A program made the translations under genes and the position numbers. Below, piece by piece: positions 30,708 to 37,937 of a DNA stretch of 39,693 nucleotides (its first letter is position 1; every line of letters starts with the position of its first letter). Origin of the DNA: an uncultured Anaerolineae bacterium (GTDB taxonomy: Bacteria; Chloroflexota; Anaerolineae; Promineifilales; Promineifilaceae); assembly GCA_905479495.1 (NCBI GenBank), contig CAJQMR010000052.1, positions 1-39,693 on the forward strand, in the 5' to 3' direction. The notes under the pieces are model-generated. The model worked only from the letters and a program-made list of their open reading frames with translations, searched no databases and was not told the DNA's origin.

Positions 30708-31301
30708 ATGACTGCGAAATTACCTATTGCCCTGATTATGCGGTTGAAGTGGGGATTCTTCCTCTTTTTGTTCATTGGAATCATAGGGTGCGGCTCGACC
30801 TCAACACCAGCTGAATCGGCTTCAATGCTCCCTGAGCGTCTGGCAGAAGCCATCCCCGCGGCACCGCAGGACCCAGAATTGATGGTCAAGGCATTGCAAG
30901 AAGTTTTCAAAAAATGGGCGTTGGGGAACGATCTAGAAGGCAACCCAGACGTATTGGTTGGGTTTACCAATTTGCTAGTTTTGGCTAACTTAGACCCGGT
31001 TGAAACAATGCAAGCCTGGCTGTCCGAAGTGAAAGCAGAAGCAAATGGGCCAGAATCAGCCGATTTTTCAGCCCTCGAAGCTGAGTTAACTGCTGATTTT
31101 CAACCACTTACCCTGGAAGAAAGCTTTTTCCACCTGTGGCAACATGCCTACAAAACCCCCGACTCTACCGATGATGCAGGTGTCCGCTTAGCCCTTATTG
31201 TGGCTTTAGGTGATGAAAATTTACAGAGGGAAGTTGTGCGAGCCTGGCGGCAGTTAATTGAAAATGAGCAGGGGCAGACTCTCAAGTCTGCCCCAATTTA
31301 G
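30708..31301 (+). CDS. Predicted lipoprotein of unknown function
   Basis: A 197-residue exported protein. A signal peptide with the lipobox IIGC (cleavage before Cys28, followed by GSTSTP) indicates a lipid anchor. The mature part is helical, containing LMVKALQEVFKKWALGNDLEGNPDVL and a run of acidic and Leu-rich helices, with no recognised domain. The start is the ATG at 30708; the Shine-Dalgarno is weak. It lies just outside the island and its transcript ends in a strong hairpin overlapping the stop. Function cannot be assigned. Confidence 0.7.
   Translation: MTAKLPIALIMRLKWGFFLFLFIGIIGCGSTSTPAESASMLPERLAEAIPAAPQDPELMVKALQEVFKKWALGNDLEGNPDVLVGFTNLLVLANLDPVETMQAWLSEVKAEANGPESADFSALEAELTADFQPLTLEESFFHLWQHAYKTPDSTDDAGVRLALIVALGDENLQREVVRAWRQLIENEQGQTLKSAPI
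31271..31294 (+). terminator. Terminator-like hairpin overlapping the lipoprotein 3' end
   Basis: GGGGCAGACT (31271-31280) and AGTCTGCCCC (31285-31294) form a perfect 10-bp stem with loop CTCA, followed by AATTT. The stem lies inside the last coding codons; the stop codon is at 31299-31301. Confidence 0.6.
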
Positions 31302-31323
31302 GGCTTATTTTTAGGCGCAACCT

Positions 31324-32163
31324 CTAAAGCTTAAGGATTTTCCGGGCATTATCCAGCAAAATTTTCTGGCGGACTTCGTCTTTTAACTCCAGGGTTTCAA
31401 AATCTTTTAGCCAGCGCTCTGGCATCAAAACGGGGTAATCGGAGCCAAACAGCATTTTGTCTTTGAGCAGCGACTTCATGTACTGCTGCAAAATGGGGCG
31501 GAAATATTTGGGAGACCAGCCGGACAGGTCAATATAGACGTTTTGCTTGTGCAGGGCTACTGAAAGCTGCTCTTCCTGCCAGGGCACGGCCGGATGGGCC
31601 ATGATGATGGTGAGCGTGGGAAAGTCGGCGGCAATGTCGTCGATGGTGGGGATGGGCTGGCAATATTTCAGCTTAAAGCCGCCGCCGCCCGGCTCGCGCG
31701 CGCCCACGCCGGTTTGCCCGGAATGAAATAGCACCGGAATTTCTAAATCGGCACACGCCTCCCACAGCGGGTAAAATTGCGGGTCGTTGGGGAAAAATGC
31801 CTGGGTGGTGGGGTGCAGCTTGAGGCCACGCAGGCCCAATTCTTTGACAGAGCGCTGAAGCTCTTGAATGGCCATCTTCCCCTTCCACGGATCAACTGAA
31901 GCAAAGCCAATAAACTGATCTGAATACTTGTTGGCCACCTCAGCCACGTAATCATTGCCAATGTAGGGTACACCCGTGTTTGTCTCGGCATCAATGGAAA
32001 AAATCACGCCAAAAATGTCCAGGGCTTTGTACTTTTCATACAGCTCTTCCGGCGTTTTGGGCAGATCTTTCATGCCAAAATATTCGGCCATGTCTTCTTT
32101 TTCTTTGGCAGCAGGATGGCCGGGCGGATCTGGGACGTGAACGTGAATATCAATTGCTTTCAT
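31324..32163 (-). CDS. Amidohydrolase (amidohydro_2-type TIM barrel)
   Basis: A 279-residue metal-dependent hydrolase or decarboxylase. The metal ligand His pair is in AIDIHVHV (H7, H9). Further expected ligand positions are LFHSG (middle), MAHPA and the late Asp in GSDYP. The layout resembles the ACMSD/amidohydro_2 group of aromatic or acyl hydrolases. A typical acidic residue set is present. The start is ATG at 32163 with AGGA a few bases upstream. It lies downstream of the acyl-CoA synthetase on the same strand, with a long hairpin repeat between, so it may or may not be cotranscribed. Substrate unknown. Confidence 0.85.
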   Translation of the reverse strand: MKAIDIHVHVPDPPGHPAAKEKEDMAEYFGMKDLPKTPEELYEKYKALDIFGVIFSIDAETNTGVPYIGNDYVAEVANKYSDQFIGFASVDPWKGKMAIQELQRSVKELGLRGLKLHPTTQAFFPNDPQFYPLWEACADLEIPVLFHSGQTGVGAREPGGGGFKLKYCQPIPTIDDIAADFPTLTIIMAHPAVPWQEEQLSVALHKQNVYIDLSGWSPKYFRPILQQYMKSLLKDKMLFGSDYPVLMPERWLKDFETLELKDEVRQKILLDNARKILKL

Positions 32164-32180
32164 TGTTTTTCCTTATTTTG

Positions 32181-32239
32181 GCCATAGAGGGCACAGAGTT
32201 TTTACGAGACATCTCAAAAATCTCTGTGCCCTCTGTGGC
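32181..32239. repeat. 18-bp-arm inverted repeat (CACAGAG family), copy 2
   Basis: GCCATAGAGGGCACAGAG (32181-32198) and CTCTGTGCCCTCTGTGGC (32222-32239) pair over 18 positions with one G-U. It lies between the acyl-CoA synthetase stop and the amidohydrolase start. A shorter relative is at 11217-11288. Confidence 0.7.
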
Positions 32240-32245
32240 TAATGT

Positions 32246-33808
32246 CTAGCTGATTTGTCGATCTTGTTCGGCCCAGTAAGGGGCGCGTAACACTTTTTTG
32301 AGGATCTTGCCCGCGCCACTCATAGGCATGGGATCGTACCGGATTTCTACGCTGCGCGGACATTTATAGCCAGCAATGTGTTGGCGGCAGTGAGCCATGA
32401 TTTCTTCTTCGGTCAGAACAACCCCCTGCTTAGGCTGCACGATGGCGTGAACCGATTCGCCCCATTTTTCGTGGGGAATACCAATGACGGCGCAGTCGGC
32501 AACGGCCGTATGCTGGTAAATCACATGCTCTACCTCGGTGGAGTACACATTTTCACCGCCGCTGATGATCATATCTTTGAGCCGGTCCACAATAAAAATA
32601 AAGCCGTCTTCGTCCACAACCCCCATATCCCCGGTATGCATCCAGCCACCACGCAGGGCAACGGCCGTTTCCTCCGGTTTGTTCCAATAGCCCAGCATCA
32701 CATGCGGCCCTCTGGTCGTAATTTCGCCCACAGTGCCGTTGGGCAGTTCAGCATCGTCCAGATCAACAATACGCACTTCCATCGCAAAAACTGGCTGCCC
32801 CGCCGACTCGATTTTGCCCGCATAAGGCCCCTCATCCGTGTTGTATTTGTCCAGCAGCATGGCAATGTTAGGCGACGTTTCCGTCTGCCCGTACCCCTGG
32901 ATGAACTGGCAGTTGGGGAACACTTTCCGCGCGCGCCGAATGACAGCCGGCGCAATCGAAGAGCCGCCAAAATTAACCTTCTTCAGGCTGGAAACATCAT
33001 ACGTTTCCACATTGGGCACCTGGCACAGCATATTGATCATCGTGGGCACCAAAGCGGTGTGGGTGATTTGATGCTGGCTGATAAGCTTTAGCATCTCTGC
33101 GGGCACAAACCTCTTGGTAAAGACGTGCGTGCCTGCCTGGATGGTGACACCGGTATTCCATTGGTTATCGGCAATGTGGAACATGGGTGCGGTGTGCAAA
33201 TAGGTCCACGGTTCGCCTTCATACATAATGGCCAGAGAAGATAGCGCATTGCTCACCGCATTGTTGTGTGTCAGCATGACCCCTTTGGGCAACCCAGTTG
33301 TGCCACCCGTATAAATGATGGTGGCTACATCATCACCACCCCGGTTGGCGTCCGGCACAGGCTCGGCAGACGCCAAAAAAGCTTCATGGTCAATGAGATC
33401 AGCCGGTGGTTGGCCATCGCCAGCAAAAATAATATGTTTGGGCGCTACTGTGTGCTTGAAAATTTCGGCAAGCTGTGGCTGAAGCGCATCATCAACCACC
33501 AAAATGGCCACCCCGGCATCGCTGAGAATATTGCCAAATTCTGGCGGTGCCAGCCGCGTGTTAAGCGGCACAAAAATGCCGCCTGCCCAAATGGTGGCAA
33601 AGTAATAAGCCAGATGCCGGTCACTGTTCAGCGCCAGCATCGCCACCCGATCCCCCGGTTTTAAACCCAACGAAATAAGCGCGCCAGCCAACCGGGCGAC
33701 TTGATCGGCAAACGCGCGCCAGGTGGTGCGACGATCCCCATCAATGGTAGCAATACCCTCGGCATTTACTTTTACAGCTCGCCTCAATCCTTGCGTGATG
33801 TGCATCAT
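32246..33808 (-). CDS. AMP-binding acyl-CoA synthetase
   Basis: A 520-residue member of the ANL superfamily (class I adenylate-forming). It activates a carboxylic acid as acyl-AMP and transfers it to CoA. The A3 P-loop is YTGGTTGLPKGVMLTHNN. Later motifs are GYGQTETSP (A5-like), the hinge region RLKDMIISGGENVYSTEVE and the C-terminal catalytic Lys region SGAGKILKK. Length is standard. A start at 33808 or the Met next to it is possible (two ATGs in a row). It is divergent from a TetR regulator that probably controls it through an ACCGG palindrome in the spacer. Acid specificity (fatty or aromatic) is not readable. Confidence 0.92.
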   Translation of the reverse strand: MMHITQGLRRAVKVNAEGIATIDGDRRTTWRAFADQVARLAGALISLGLKPGDRVAMLALNSDRHLAYYFATIWAGGIFVPLNTRLAPPEFGNILSDAGVAILVVDDALQPQLAEIFKHTVAPKHIIFAGDGQPPADLIDHEAFLASAEPVPDANRGGDDVATIIYTGGTTGLPKGVMLTHNNAVSNALSSLAIMYEGEPWTYLHTAPMFHIADNQWNTGVTIQAGTHVFTKRFVPAEMLKLISQHQITHTALVPTMINMLCQVPNVETYDVSSLKKVNFGGSSIAPAVIRRARKVFPNCQFIQGYGQTETSPNIAMLLDKYNTDEGPYAGKIESAGQPVFAMEVRIVDLDDAELPNGTVGEITTRGPHVMLGYWNKPEETAVALRGGWMHTGDMGVVDEDGFIFIVDRLKDMIISGGENVYSTEVEHVIYQHTAVADCAVIGIPHEKWGESVHAIVQPKQGVVLTEEEIMAHCRQHIAGYKCPRSVEIRYDPMPMSGAGKILKKVLRAPYWAEQDRQIS

Positions 33809-33881
33809 CTCATTTACCTGCTTTTGAATGTGAAAAGAAACTGTTGACGTTCGGGTTAGTTCATGTTACTATCAAAAACAT

Positions 33882-33895
33882 ACCGGCTGACCGGT
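33882..33895. promoter_or_regulatory. Palindromic operator candidate in the synthetase/TetR spacer
   Basis: ACCGG-CTGA-CCGGT is a 14-base inverted repeat flanked by A-rich left and T-rich right sequence, in the divergent promoter region between the acyl-CoA synthetase and its TetR regulator. It is a plausible TetR operator; the flanks include AAAAAC and TTTTTG. Confidence 0.5.
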
Positions 33896-33925
33896 TTTTG
33901 TACATAGTATACAGATAATCCCTGA

Positions 33926-34558
33926 TTGATCAACTCATCCCACCCGCAAATGGGACAAAAACATATGCAAGATAGGTCCGTTGCCACGATCAACAATATC
34001 CTGGATGCAGCCAGAGGGCTTTTCATTGAAAAGCAATATGCTGACGTTTCGCTGCGGGAAATCACAGAAATTGCGGGTGTCACCAAAGGCGCTTTGTACC
34101 ACCACTTCGCCACAAAAGAAGAGTTATATCTGGAGTTAATTTACCACTGCTTGGCCGAGGTAAAAGAATCGGCGCGTGCTTCTCAGGAAAAGAGCCAGGG
34201 AGAAAGCTGCCGTAATCGTTTGTACCTCTCTTTGGCCAGCTTTTTGAACCTGCCGCCCGACACGTTGGCCATCATGCGTTCAATCCGCCGCAATATCAAC
34301 ATCTTCGCCGAACCGGCCAGGACAAACCTGGTTCGCGCCTATCAAGCCGCCCTTCCCGAACAAATTGAGTCGCTATTGATCGACGGCATGGCCAATGGCG
34401 AGATTATTCCGGTGGATGCCCGGCTGTTGTCCTGGCAGCATGTGGCTGTGGTGGAGGTATCTTTGCACGAATACGGCCGTCAACAACTTGGCGGGCCAGA
34501 ACAGATGGCCGACTCCATCGTCAGCCTCTTCTTCAACGGCATTCAAGCTGTGAAGTAA
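33926..34558 (+). CDS. TetR family transcriptional regulator
   Basis: A 210-residue repressor. N-terminal HTH (about 27-72): NNILDAARGLFIEKQYADVSLREITEIAGVTKGALYHHFATKEELY. The C-terminal ligand-binding domain is helical and includes LSWQHVAVVEV. The start could be internal at MQDRS (33965), which would leave a typical short leader. It is divergent from the acyl-CoA synthetase and upstream of MaoC and SDR genes, suggesting control of an acyl-CoA-related operon, with an acyl-CoA as a likely ligand by analogy with FadR/PaaR-type TetR regulators (inference). Confidence 0.88.
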   Translation: MINSSHPQMGQKHMQDRSVATINNILDAARGLFIEKQYADVSLREITEIAGVTKGALYHHFATKEELYLELIYHCLAEVKESARASQEKSQGESCRNRLYLSLASFLNLPPDTLAIMRSIRRNINIFAEPARTNLVRAYQAALPEQIESLLIDGMANGEIIPVDARLLSWQHVAVVEVSLHEYGRQQLGGPEQMADSIVSLFFNGIQAVK

Positions 34559-34583
34559 TTGCTTAGAGTGTGACAATGCTTTG

Positions 34584-34628
34584 GTAATTGAGTAATTAAA
34601 GCAATCAATTACCCAATTACTCAATTAC
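34584..34628. repeat. 14-bp-arm inverted repeat (AATTGAGTAATT)
   Basis: GTAATTGAGTAATT (34584-34597) and AATTACTCAATTAC (34615-34628) are exact complements around a 17-base spacer that itself contains CAATTACC. It lies between the TetR and MaoC-like genes. Confidence 0.7.
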
Positions 34629-34652
34629 TTAATTTCATAATGAGGAGAACCA

Positions 34653-35102
34653 ATGGGAACCGGATTAACTTACGAAGAATTTGAACTGGGTGCCGTTTAC
34701 GATACCCAGGCACGCACTATCACCGAAGCGGATGTCGTCACTTTTGCTGGACTCTCCGGCGACTACAACCCATTGCATACCGACGCCGAATCTGCCAAAA
34801 ACACGCCTTTTGGGGAACGCATTGCCCACGGCATGCTCACCGTCGCCATCTCTACCGGCATGGCCAATATGACTGGCCTCATGGCGGGCACCACCATTGC
34901 CCTGATGGAACAAAATATCAAATACAAAGGGGCCGTCAAATTTGGTGATACGGTTCGGCTGCAAATGGAAGTGATTGAAAAGCGCGAAACGTCCAAACCA
35001 GATAGGGGCATTGTGAAGCTGGCAGCCAGAGTACTAAACCAGCGGGACGAGGTTGTGGTCGATATGGTGTGGACACAATTAATGAAGCGACAGGGAGAAT
35101 AG
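34653..35102 (+). CDS. MaoC-like hotdog-fold dehydratase
   Basis: A 149-residue MaoC/PhaJ-type (R)-enoyl-CoA hydratase. The catalytic segment is FAGLSGDYNPLHTDAESAKNTPFGERIAHGM, with the Asp and His of the hydratase motif (D-x4-H). It hydrates or dehydrates acyl-CoA intermediates. A strong GAGGAG Shine-Dalgarno is six bases before the ATG. It is followed six bases later by a FabG-like SDR in the same orientation, a common hydratase/reductase pairing in acyl-CoA or PHA metabolism. Confidence 0.88.
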   Translation: MGTGLTYEEFELGAVYDTQARTITEADVVTFAGLSGDYNPLHTDAESAKNTPFGERIAHGMLTVAISTGMANMTGLMAGTTIALMEQNIKYKGAVKFGDTVRLQMEVIEKRETSKPDRGIVKLAARVLNQRDEVVVDMVWTQLMKRQGE

Positions 35103-35108
35103 AGACAG

Positions 35109-35876
35109 ATGTTACTTGAAAATGACGTGGCCATTGTGACAGGAGCCGGAAATGGTATTGGCCGGGCAACGGCCGTTCGCTTTGCCCAAGAAGGTGCCAG
35201 CATTGTCCTGGCCGACATGGATGAAGCGGGTCTGGCGGAAACAAAACGGCTGATTGAGGCAGCAGGGGGAGAAGGGAGCGTGGTCGTCGGCAGTGTGGCC
35301 GTGCGTGAAGATGTGCAAAAGATGGTGGACACGGCCGTTTCCACCTACGGCAAGCTCTCCATTCTCATCAACAACGCAGGCATTACTCGCGACGGTCTCA
35401 CTACGCGCATCAAAGAAGGCGAAGCTCGCCTCATGTCCGATGACAAATGGGATGCCGTATTGACGGTCAATCTCAAAGGTACCTGGCTGTGCAGCCAGTT
35501 GGCGGCTGTACCCATGATTGAAGCGGGATACGGCCGTATCGTTAACACCGCCTCCATTGCTGCTTTAGGCAATATTGGTCAGGCCAACTACTCAGCTTCC
35601 AAAGCTGGTGTGATTGGTCTAACCAAAACGCTCGCCCTGGAATGGGCCAGGTACGGCATTGCCGTAAACTGCGTAGCCCCAGGCGGCGTCAAAACCAGTA
35701 TGACAGAAACTATTCCAGAAAAGATCGTAGAAAATCTGCTCAAAGGCGTTCCTTTTGGCCGCTTCGCCGAACCGGAAGAAATTGCGGCCGTTCATGCTTT
35801 TCTGTCATCCAAAGAAGCATCTTACATTACCGGGCAGGTCCTTTTTGTCGATGGCGGCACCTCTGTAGGCGCATAA
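35109..35876 (+). CDS. SDR (FabG-like 3-oxoacyl reductase type)
   Basis: A 255-residue short-chain dehydrogenase with TGAGNGIGRATAV, NNAGITRDG, NTASIAALG and YSASKAGV (catalytic Tyr and Lys), and the C-terminal VDGGTS. The Asp after the second strand (LADMD) favours NAD(H). The segment ITRDGLTTRIKEG is slightly longer than in FabG. Paired with the MaoC gene it would reduce 3-oxoacyl-CoA or oxidise the hydroxyacyl form. Four iterated palindromes fall in this gene. Confidence 0.9.
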   Translation: MLLENDVAIVTGAGNGIGRATAVRFAQEGASIVLADMDEAGLAETKRLIEAAGGEGSVVVGSVAVREDVQKMVDTAVSTYGKLSILINNAGITRDGLTTRIKEGEARLMSDDKWDAVLTVNLKGTWLCSQLAAVPMIEAGYGRIVNTASIAALGNIGQANYSASKAGVIGLTKTLALEWARYGIAVNCVAPGGVKTSMTETIPEKIVENLLKGVPFGRFAEPEEIAAVHAFLSSKEASYITGQVLFVDGGTSVGA

Positions 35877-35880
35877 AATA

Positions 35881-36954
35881 ATGAGCGAAACAACACCCCA
35901 ATCAGGGCAAAAGCTAACAAGCGGAATCGCAAAAATATTGCAATCAAGATTAGCGGTCATTCTTGTTGTGATTCTTCCTATCATCCTGGCCCTTTTTGCC
36001 ATCGGCGGAAGCAGCTCACTTGGCATCTGGCTGAGTGCAATTGCGACCGGTTTAAGTCTGGCACTCGTGGGTGTTGGCGTTTACATCACCTTCCGTATCC
36101 TCGACTTCCCCGATTTGACCATTGATGGGACATATCCTCTGGGGGCAGCGGTTGCCGCCATCATGATGACAAAAGGGATATCCCCCTGGCTGACGCTGCC
36201 GGTTGCTTTTGTTGCCGGGGGCGTGTTTGGCTCAATAACGGCCGTTATTGCCACCAAGTTCAAAATACACAGCCTGCTCGCCTCCATCATCGTCGCCACC
36301 GGGTTGCTTAGCATCAACCTGCGCATCATGGGACGCTCCAACATTCCCCTGCTCAACAACGATACCATCTTTTCGCCTTACGCTGACGGTTTCAAAGAAT
36401 TTATCATCGCCCGTTTTGGTGATGATGCGGCGCGATACGCCAATAATTTACTCACCATCCTTATCGTCGGTGTCATCGTTATTGTGTGCAAGCTGTTGTT
36501 TGACTGGTTTACGCAAACGGAAATCGGCATGGCGATGCGCGCCACGGGCGACAACGGCAAAATGATTAAAGCGCTGGGCCGCAATCCCGATCACTTCTTA
36601 ATTTTAGGCGTCGCCATCAGCAACGCAATGGTGGGACTGTCCGGCGCGATAATGGCGCAGTTCCAAGGATTTGCCGACGTCAACATGGGGCTGGGGCTAA
36701 TCATTGCCGGGTTAGCGGCCGTTATCGTCGGCGAAACGATTATACGTCCAGTGCGCATTCCCTTAGCCACCCTTTCCGCTATTTTGGGGATGATCATCTA
36801 TCGCGTCGCCATCGCCGCCGCGCTAAGTCTGAAGCTAACGCTGCCGTCTGGCGAAACCTTGCGCGTCGAAGCGACAGATGTCAAGTTAGCCACGGCGCTG
36901 TTGGTGCTGATCACCCTTTGGCTAACCAACTTTAGAAAAAGGGGGAAAGGGTAA
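35881..36954 (+). CDS. ABC transporter permease (TrpY/COG4120-like)
   Basis: A 357-residue membrane protein with eight or more hydrophobic helices. It has the FPDLTIDGTYPLGAA segment and SIIVATGLLSINLRIMGRSNIPLLNND, which are characteristic of the uncharacterised ABC permeases found with ABC_sub_bind proteins (TrpXYZ-like). Substrate is unknown; aromatic amino acids are reported for some homologues, so this is an analogy. It starts four bases after the SDR stop and is followed directly by its ATPase. N-terminal residues about 1-24 are polar and cytoplasmic. Confidence 0.88.
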   Translation: MSETTPQSGQKLTSGIAKILQSRLAVILVVILPIILALFAIGGSSSLGIWLSAIATGLSLALVGVGVYITFRILDFPDLTIDGTYPLGAAVAAIMMTKGISPWLTLPVAFVAGGVFGSITAVIATKFKIHSLLASIIVATGLLSINLRIMGRSNIPLLNNDTIFSPYADGFKEFIIARFGDDAARYANNLLTILIVGVIVIVCKLLFDWFTQTEIGMAMRATGDNGKMIKALGRNPDHFLILGVAISNAMVGLSGAIMAQFQGFADVNMGLGLIIAGLAAVIVGETIIRPVRIPLATLSAILGMIIYRVAIAAALSLKLTLPSGETLRVEATDVKLATALLVLITLWLTNFRKRGKG

Positions 36955-37755
36955 ATGCTGCTTCTCGAAAATCTGCACCAAACGTTTAATGCTGGCGAAG
37001 TCAACGAAGTTTACGCACTCAGAGGCATTGACCTGCAAGTCGCAAACGAAGAGTTTGTCACCATCATCGGCAGCAACGGGGCTGGCAAAAGCACCTTGTT
37101 TAACGCGGTTGCGGGAGAATTTACGCCGTCACACGGCCGTATTGTGCTGGACGGCATCGACGTCACCAAATGGCCGGAATATAAACGGGCCGCGCTCATT
37201 GGGCGGGTGTTCCAAAACCCGTTTCACGGAACGGCCGCGAACATGACCATTGCTGAAAATATGGCGCTGGCCATGCTGCGCACGCAAAAGCTAGGCTTAC
37301 GCCTGGGGGTAAGCCGCCCCCGCCGCAACAAATTAGCCGACCTGCTGGAACCGATTGGGCTGGGTCTGGAAAAGCGGCTCAACGACAAGGTTGCCTTGCT
37401 TAGCGGCGGCCAGCGGCAGGCGATGACATTGCTGATGGCATCCCTCTCGCAGCCCAAACTACTGCTGCTCGATGAACACACGGCGGCGTTGGACCCGGCA
37501 ACGGCCGTTCGCATTCTGCAAATCACCCAATCTGTCATTGAAGAGCAGCGGCTGGCAACATTAATGATTACCCACAACATGCAGCAAGCCCTCACCTATG
37601 GCACACGCACACTTATGCTGCACAAAGGCGAAATCGTGCTCGACATCGCCCAAACAGAGCGCGAAGGGCTAACCGTACAAGGCTTAATCGACAAATTTAG
37701 CGAAGTCAAACAAGAAGTACTCATGGATGATGAACTGCTGCTCTCAAACGAATAG
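36955..37755 (+). CDS. ABC transporter ATPase
   Basis: A 266-residue nucleotide-binding subunit. Walker A GSNGAGKST, the signature LSGGQRQA, Walker B LLLLDEH and the switch His in THNMQQ are all present. It begins on the base after the permease stop codon. It powers the permease encoded upstream. The short C-terminal extension (SEVKQEVLMDDELLLSNE) is acidic. Confidence 0.93.
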   Translation: MLLLENLHQTFNAGEVNEVYALRGIDLQVANEEFVTIIGSNGAGKSTLFNAVAGEFTPSHGRIVLDGIDVTKWPEYKRAALIGRVFQNPFHGTAANMTIAENMALAMLRTQKLGLRLGVSRPRRNKLADLLEPIGLGLEKRLNDKVALLSGGQRQAMTLLMASLSQPKLLLLDEHTAALDPATAVRILQITQSVIEEQRLATLMITHNMQQALTYGTRTLMLHKGEIVLDIAQTEREGLTVQGLIDKFSEVKQEVLMDDELLLSNE

Positions 37756-37768
37756 ATGCAAATTAAAA

Positions 37769-37793
37769 AGGACCAATCATGAAGATTGGTCCT
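37769..37793 (+). terminator. Hairpin after the ABC ATPase gene
   Basis: AGGACCAATC (37769-37778) and GATTGGTCCT (37784-37793) form a perfect 10-bp stem with loop ATGAA, 14 bases after the ATPase stop. No T-tract follows. The core GATTGGTCC also occurs in the repeat at 115-173. Confidence 0.55.
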
Positions 37794-37937
37794 CGTCATA
37801 AAGTTAAACAAGTGTGTTAAGCGTGCCACAGGCTGCGATTTGAGCCCCAACCGGTGACATGCATAAAGAAGATAGTTGACCCATTTTGCCAAATCGGCCA
37901 ATTATCCTTCCTTGTCTTATATGCTAAGGAGAATGGA

